Positions 45,319 through 50,081 of a stretch of DNA of 50,081 bases are shown here, piece by piece. The stretch comes from JBBQZU01 sp038207425. Its GTDB lineage: Bacteria; Bacteroidota; Bacteroidia; Flavobacteriales_D; Cryomorphaceae. The stretch lies in NCBI GenBank assembly GCA_038207425.1, contig JBBQZU010000024.1, forward strand, positions 1 through 50,081. The letters are read 5' to 3'. Position 1 is the stretch's first letter; each line of letters starts with the position of its first letter. A program made the position numbers and the translations under genes. The notes below the pieces were generated by a model, which saw only the letters and a program-made list of their open reading frames with translations, did no database searches and was not told the origin of the DNA.

Positions 45319-48300
45319 TTATTGCAAAATACTCAGCCTGCCGTGGTGAACGGGAATCTGATTTTGCGTAATTCTGTACACGTAGAGCGCACTGCCAAGT
45401 TTTGGTAATGAAAGCGTGGTGATGCCGCTCTTTACAGATTGACGAAACACTGCCCTGCCTGAGAGGTCGTGTAGCTCGAAATAGTATGCTGCAGGTTCTT
45501 CGGCAGGCTCTCCGGCAGGTATAAGTAGGCTAAGTTCGTAACTTGCAGGGTTCGGGAATACCTGCACCAAATCGCCTCATTGTTTCGTGGGCTTAAGCGC
45601 TTTATTCGGAGCAGGCATGCAGATACCAAAAAGTATGCTTGATGGTGAATGGATATAGCTTGCAAATCCCGAAGAATCGATGACCTGGTTTATCGCTGCG
45701 GCAAAGAGTGATGAATCCATGACAAATTCATTGCCATTGTACAGGTAGCTATTGTATCCATCGTTGATGGCTTGCAGGTGGCAGGTGTAGTTTTCGATCT
45801 GCGAAGTGAGAATAATTTTCTGGAGTGAATCATGCTCGCAAAGATCAATATTGGCAACGATCTGAAGCGCTTTTGACTCACTGCCCAGACTTCCCAAGAG
45901 TGATGCTTTAGCCAGCTCGAGCCTGAATTGTCTATGGTAATTTTCGGTGGTTTTTGTGCTATCGGTAAAGTGCATCAGCACATCCACATATTGTTGCATG
46001 GGCGTTGTAAAACTCTGTGTATTTTGTGAAGCGATGATGGTGCTGTCAACGAGCAAACGTTCTATCGACGCTTTGTAATTGTACAAGCCGCTCCAAAGCA
46101 GTTCGCTCACCACCGATTGCAACGAGTCATTAGCGACCGAATCAACATCAGCCATCAATATTTCGTAATACATATTCGCAGCCAGCAGATCATCCATGGC
46201 TAAGCTGTCGTTTACCGTAGTAGCACCTGCTGCTTCGCGAAGGGCAATATCCAAGGGCACATCTGTGAAGTACAGAGGTGTTGAGATAAGTGGCAGCAGA
46301 GCCACATCCGGAGTGTTGGATTTTGGGCCTTGCAGCGGATCTCTGTCAGGGCGATCGTATTGTGCACAGGTAGGTATTGGTGGTAGATTGCCAAAGTTGA
46401 AGCCTACATAGCAATGGATTACAGGAACTGGAGTGCCGCTGCCTGACTGTATGGTCACATTAAATTCATTTTCATCGGGATGGTTAGGGTCGGCAAACGG
46501 GCCGCCACCTGAGAGCGGTGTCCAGATATTGTTATTGGCATTAATATTGGGCGGACAATTGGGCTGCCAGGGCAAGTTGAGTGTGCCTGCTATGTTCATG
46601 ATATTGCCATCATAAAAGCGGTTGTATCCGTCCTGCATAATGATACCAGCCGCAGCCCAAACATAAATGTTGTAGTCATTGTCGTCAAAGAGGTTATACC
46701 CACCGCTGTGAATGGTCGAGATATTTATTTCATTGCCTAAGTAGCCGTTGAGTGGTTTTCCATTGCTACGAAATTCGGAGCATTTAACGGTGGTGCGGTC
46801 CAGCGATTTTGATATCCCGTAGGAGTTGTTTGTGAAAAGCGTTTGGTACACATATAGCTCTGAAAGTGACTCACCGTCAATGGCCGATGCACAATTGCTG
46901 AATGATGATACTACCACAGAGTTGATCACAGTAGTTTCGAGACTGCTGATGCCCGAGTATTGAAAATCGCAGCCGTATACGCGGTAGCTCTTCCCTTGTA
47001 CATTCACACCGGTATAGAGAAATTCTGAATTGGTAAGGGCCAATTTACCGGTACCTAAGTAGTGAAGCTGCGCATCTATTTTAGTGCGGAATACCTTGCT
47101 ATTTTTCCCTTCTGTAAGGTGAAATGCTACAACTCCACGCGACGTGTGGCCAAACTCTGTGCGCAGGTGCACGTTGAAGAACAATGAATTTCTTTTCAAT
47201 ACAATTCGGGCAAAATCTTCTAATTGTATTCTCCCATTCTTGAAATCAATCCGTTGAAAATTATTTGACACAATAGCTGTACCCGGTACATTGCCACTGT
47301 ATTCCCATATTTCGGCACCTTCCTACATCTAAAGAATCAGGTCTTCTTGCCCTTTGCCTTCCAGCTTTATCATGGCATTGGTACCTGCTGAGAAGCGCTC
47401 GCAGCACTGCGGAGATTTCAGCAGGCGCAAATAGCCGCTCTCGGCACCCTGCCAGGTGAAACCAAAGGTGGCATCATTGCCCACGTGTATGAGCCCGCCG
47501 GAAGCGAGTTGGGCATCGTTGCCATTGAGTTCTATGGTTACGCCGTCTTCGTAGCGGAGCAAACCGCCGGGTTTGATGACAATCTCCCCACCGTCAAATA
47601 CCTGAATCATTCCCCCATTTAAGATTAATTCAGCTCCATCTTCGACAATGAGTTTCGAGCCTGATTGAATGGTAGTAAGCCCAAAATCATTTAGAATCAA
47701 TTTTGTTCCGTTTTCGAAACTAACATTTGCGGTTCTGTTTGATGTGCTGTTGCCAATATCCATATGACCAAAATTGCCAATTACAATTTGAGAGTTGTTA
47801 CAGATGGCTGCCTCGAGCTCAGATGCAGGCAAAGGAAAACCCAGCCCGCCAAAGCCCAGTTGTTCATTGCCATTAAATTGAAGGTTGTCTATTACAGTCA
47901 GCGAATTGCCTAAATATTCGATCCACCCGGCAAAACGCGCACCGAGATTAAAAGGTCCTGTTGAAGAATTAATGGAAGTAGTGGTTCCAATTAATGGCTG
48001 AAAACAACATGTTTCATCGCACTGATTTGTTGATAGAAGCTATTCACCCGAAGAGTTTCCTTTGCTTACTACTTTTATCCAATAGGTACCTGGCGCAGCT
48101 TCATAGCCTGAAATTTCTGAGTAAATATCACCAGTAACTTTATCATCATTGTTGGCAAAGATTGAAGATCCAGCGGCGTCATAAAGAAACAATTCAGTAT
48201 CCACTTGAGGCCGGCCGGGAACTGGATTGGTAGAAATGTCTATTTTGTAAGTTGAGTTGGCAGCTACTACCAGTCTTACCCAATCCTCATCGCAATAGCC

Positions 48301-49467
48301 AAAGGATGGATTTGATTTAAAACCAAAGCGTTCTGCATGCAGTCCGCGGTGTTGGCTTTCGCCAAAATTTATACTATGCTCGTGATCATTGTGTCTCTGG
48401 TTATCGGGTTCATAAATGTCCACAAATTCATTTTCTATATGGAGATCAAACTGGCTTGGAAATATAATATCAGGCACGAGACCTAGCACCCAGTAATACA
48501 CAATAGCGATTTGGCTAGTTGAAAAGCGTTCGGTAATATTGGGCAGAGAATAGCTCGTAATATTAAAAACATCTGGATTCCATGGGTCATCCCAATTATC
48601 GAATCCACCGCCATTGTACATAAGTTGCCCTCCTTGCTGTGCTATTTGAAAGTTTATATTCGGATCAGCTTCTGTGTCGCATAGACCATCTCCATTTCGT
48701 TCACATTTTAAGTCTCCCGAAAAATTTAGGCAACCAACAGGTTGAATCCTAGCGCGAGAAACTGCCTCCTGACGGCAATTTCAGCACGAAGAGTTGTTTC
48801 CAGAACATCTCCCCTGATGGGTATGTAAAACATCCAACGCATGGCCTCCTTCATGATGTAAAACACCATCGAGATGATGGTTATTATCTGTTATCACAAG
48901 ACAGGTAGAAGACTTGTTTGAGCCAGGGAATCTTCCTTTTCCAGCGAGACTATTGTGGGATTGAATGAAATGAATATTCATAGCTGCAGTTTCATGGTTA
49001 CTATTCCACATTGCATCTATTTCACTGTCTGAAGGACTAGATGAATAGTTCGAATTGTTCACATACTCTATACTGCACCGCAGGTAAAATTGAATCATCA
49101 TATGGGCGTGGGCATTCCCATTATTATTCACTTCTCCTGCGAAGTATTCGTTCAAAGACCTTATCGATTCTTCCACTTCTGCTTCTACAATTCCTCCGTT
49201 TCCATTATTGTCGTTGTATACCCAAGCCTTTACAGGAATCCAATATGCTCCTTGCGGATCGAAACCACCAGATGCTGATTTAGGAACAGCGGATTGTCCA
49301 TAACCGACGCTGTCTGCAATATCTAGAAGAAACTGATTGTTACCAATCCATGGTTTTGATAGGAAAACCAAAGAATCCATTTCAGGGGTGCCACAACTAA
49401 ACTGACATTTCAATGAGCTTGTACCCGTTGCCATTAAAATTATTATGATTCTCCGCAAAGTTACCAC
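45319..49467 (-). pseudogene. M43-type secreted metalloprotease / beta-helix / T9SS protein with five in-frame stops
   Basis: One frame runs for 1383 codons from GTG 49467 to TAA 45319-45321, broken only by TGA 48781-48783, TAG 48040-48042, TAG 47329-47331, TAG 47323-47325 and TGA 45577-45579. Domains in order: a short signal-like N-terminus; an M43 peptidase with zinc motif HEGGHALDVLHTH and the downstream CERNGDGLCDTEADPN; a PPC-type beta domain (EDWVRLVVAANSTYKI, APGTYWIKVVS); right-handed beta-helix repeats (about 570-1000, GGEIVIKPGGLLRYEDG); a helical region; and a T9SS sorting domain (VQVFPNPASYELSLLIP). Sequence on both sides of each stop fits its domain, and no frameshift is present. 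The metzincin glycine is replaced by aspartate. Either a recent pseudogene or an unusual read-through gene. Confidence 0.8.
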
Positions 49468-49513
49468 AACGTAAATAGGTTATGTTCGGGCATTCTACTT
49501 TTGGTTCAAAACA

Positions 49514-50081
49514 ATGTTTTTGAACACATTAGAATTTGCAGAGCAGTTTCCTAATGAATTTTCTTGCAGAGAAAATTTCCGTTTAATGCGCGAAAAACAA
49601 GGTGTAATTTGCAAAAAGTGTCAAGGCAAAAAGCATTATTGGCTCAAGGCGAAATGGCAATGGTAATGTGCCGCTTGTGGCTTCAGGACTGGGTTGCGAA
49701 GTGGAACCATGATGGAAAGTGCGAAGCTACCAGTGCGGAAATGGTATTTAGCGATGGCCTTTATGTCCTTCAGCAAGAAAGGTGTATCGGCAAGTGAACT
49801 CAAGAGACAGCTAAACCATAAGCGGTATGAAAGCATTTGGAGTATGATGCATCGCATACGCGATGCGATGGGCAAGCGAGACGATTTATACCAATTAAAA
49901 GGCATGATTGAATTCGACGAAGGGCACTTTGAGAAGGCCACATCAAAACACACCAAACTTAAACGTGGTAAAGGAAGCCAGAAACAGATCAATGTTGCTG
50001 TGATGGCTGAATCAACTCCTTTAGAAGATCCAACGACAGGCCATAAGAGTAAACATTTCAGGTATTTAAAAATGAAAGCCC
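49514..50081 (+). pseudogene. IS1595-family (ISXO2-like) transposase, in-frame TAA, 3' end beyond window
   Basis: The frame from ATG 49514 encodes a zinc-ribbon start (VICKKCQGKKHYWL and CAACGFRTGLRSGTMM) and the ISXO2-like DDE domain: WYLAMAFMSFSKKGVSASEL, QLNHKRYESIWSMMHRIR, and the first acidic residue in GMIEFDEGHFEKA. TAA at 49664-49666 falls between KWQW and CAACGFRT, inside the zinc ribbon, where homologues have a glutamine or glutamate. The rest of the frame is open to the window end. The element lies 46 bp upstream of the metalloprotease gene, so its left end is within that gap. Terminal repeats could not be defined. Confidence 0.8.

Noticed and set aside
447..49666. Genome-wide reassignment of TAG to a sense codon
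   Set aside because: TAG ends abc-F, porX, tsaE, DUF4258 and efp at exactly the family-expected C-termini, and TAA and TGA also occur in frame in the damaged genes.
447..50081. Random sequencing error as the sole cause of the lesions
   Set aside because: About 33 kb of conserved and secreted genes carries none, while about 11.5 kb of accessory genes carries all. Error at single homopolymer sites (8975, 16985, 24830) still cannot be excluded.

Overview
The window looks like chromosome from a Bacteroidota bacterium, probably Flavobacteriales or a relative. Four things support this. Several secreted proteins end in type IX secretion (T9SS) sorting domains. It carries porX, the T9SS response regulator fused to a PglZ-like domain. 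It has the fused lpxC-fabZ gene typical of the phylum. Many genes have a -7 box of the form TAnnTTTG, and menaquinone genes are present. The species cannot be named from the sequence alone.

Layout. 1-9.5 kb: an ISAs1 transposase remnant, an outer-membrane protein gene with an internal stop, rlmH, an FG-GAP/PKD T9SS protein, a 770-bp repeat block of heptamer arrays, an outer-membrane protein, glgP, an alkA-like glycosylase and a damaged BamA-like barrel gene. 9.5-22.2 kb: an M14 carboxypeptidase, an OmpR-type regulator, an overlapping menI-menF-menD operon, a decayed cation-efflux gene, a large MscS channel and an ABC-F ATPase. 22.2-27 kb: accessory genes, mostly damaged (Fic, DUF1801, a YdeI fragment, a lipoprotein, an ELWxxDGT-repeat T9SS protein). 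27.3-45.2 kb: a 1343-residue CotH/lamin-tail T9SS protein, metZ, a reverse-strand porX-tsaE-ald-DUF4258 operon, an HD-domain protein, the operon lpxD-lpxC/fabZ-lpxA-ABC ATPase with efp behind it, and a 906-residue envelope protein. 45.3-50 kb: a 4.1-kb M43-type metalloprotease/T9SS gene with five in-frame stops, then an IS1595-type transposase running off the end.

How it works together. The lpx operon makes lipid A and, through FabZ, supplies fatty-acid synthesis. The men genes feed menaquinone for respiration. porX controls the secretion system that would export the T9SS proteins coded here. Housekeeping genes are intact and tightly packed.

The most striking feature is the pattern of lesions. 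I count 14 in-frame stop codons (8 TAG, 3 TAA, 3 TGA) and about 7 frameshifts, most of these in homopolymers. All fall in about 11.5 kb of surface, secreted, mobile or accessory genes. About 33 kb of other genes has none. In several cases the frame beyond the stop still encodes the canonical end of the family. TAG is the normal terminator of abc-F, porX, tsaE, DUF4258 and efp, so it is not reassigned genome-wide. Recent decay with GC-to-AT bias is the simplest reading; stop-codon readthrough and targeted hypermutation are the alternatives to test.
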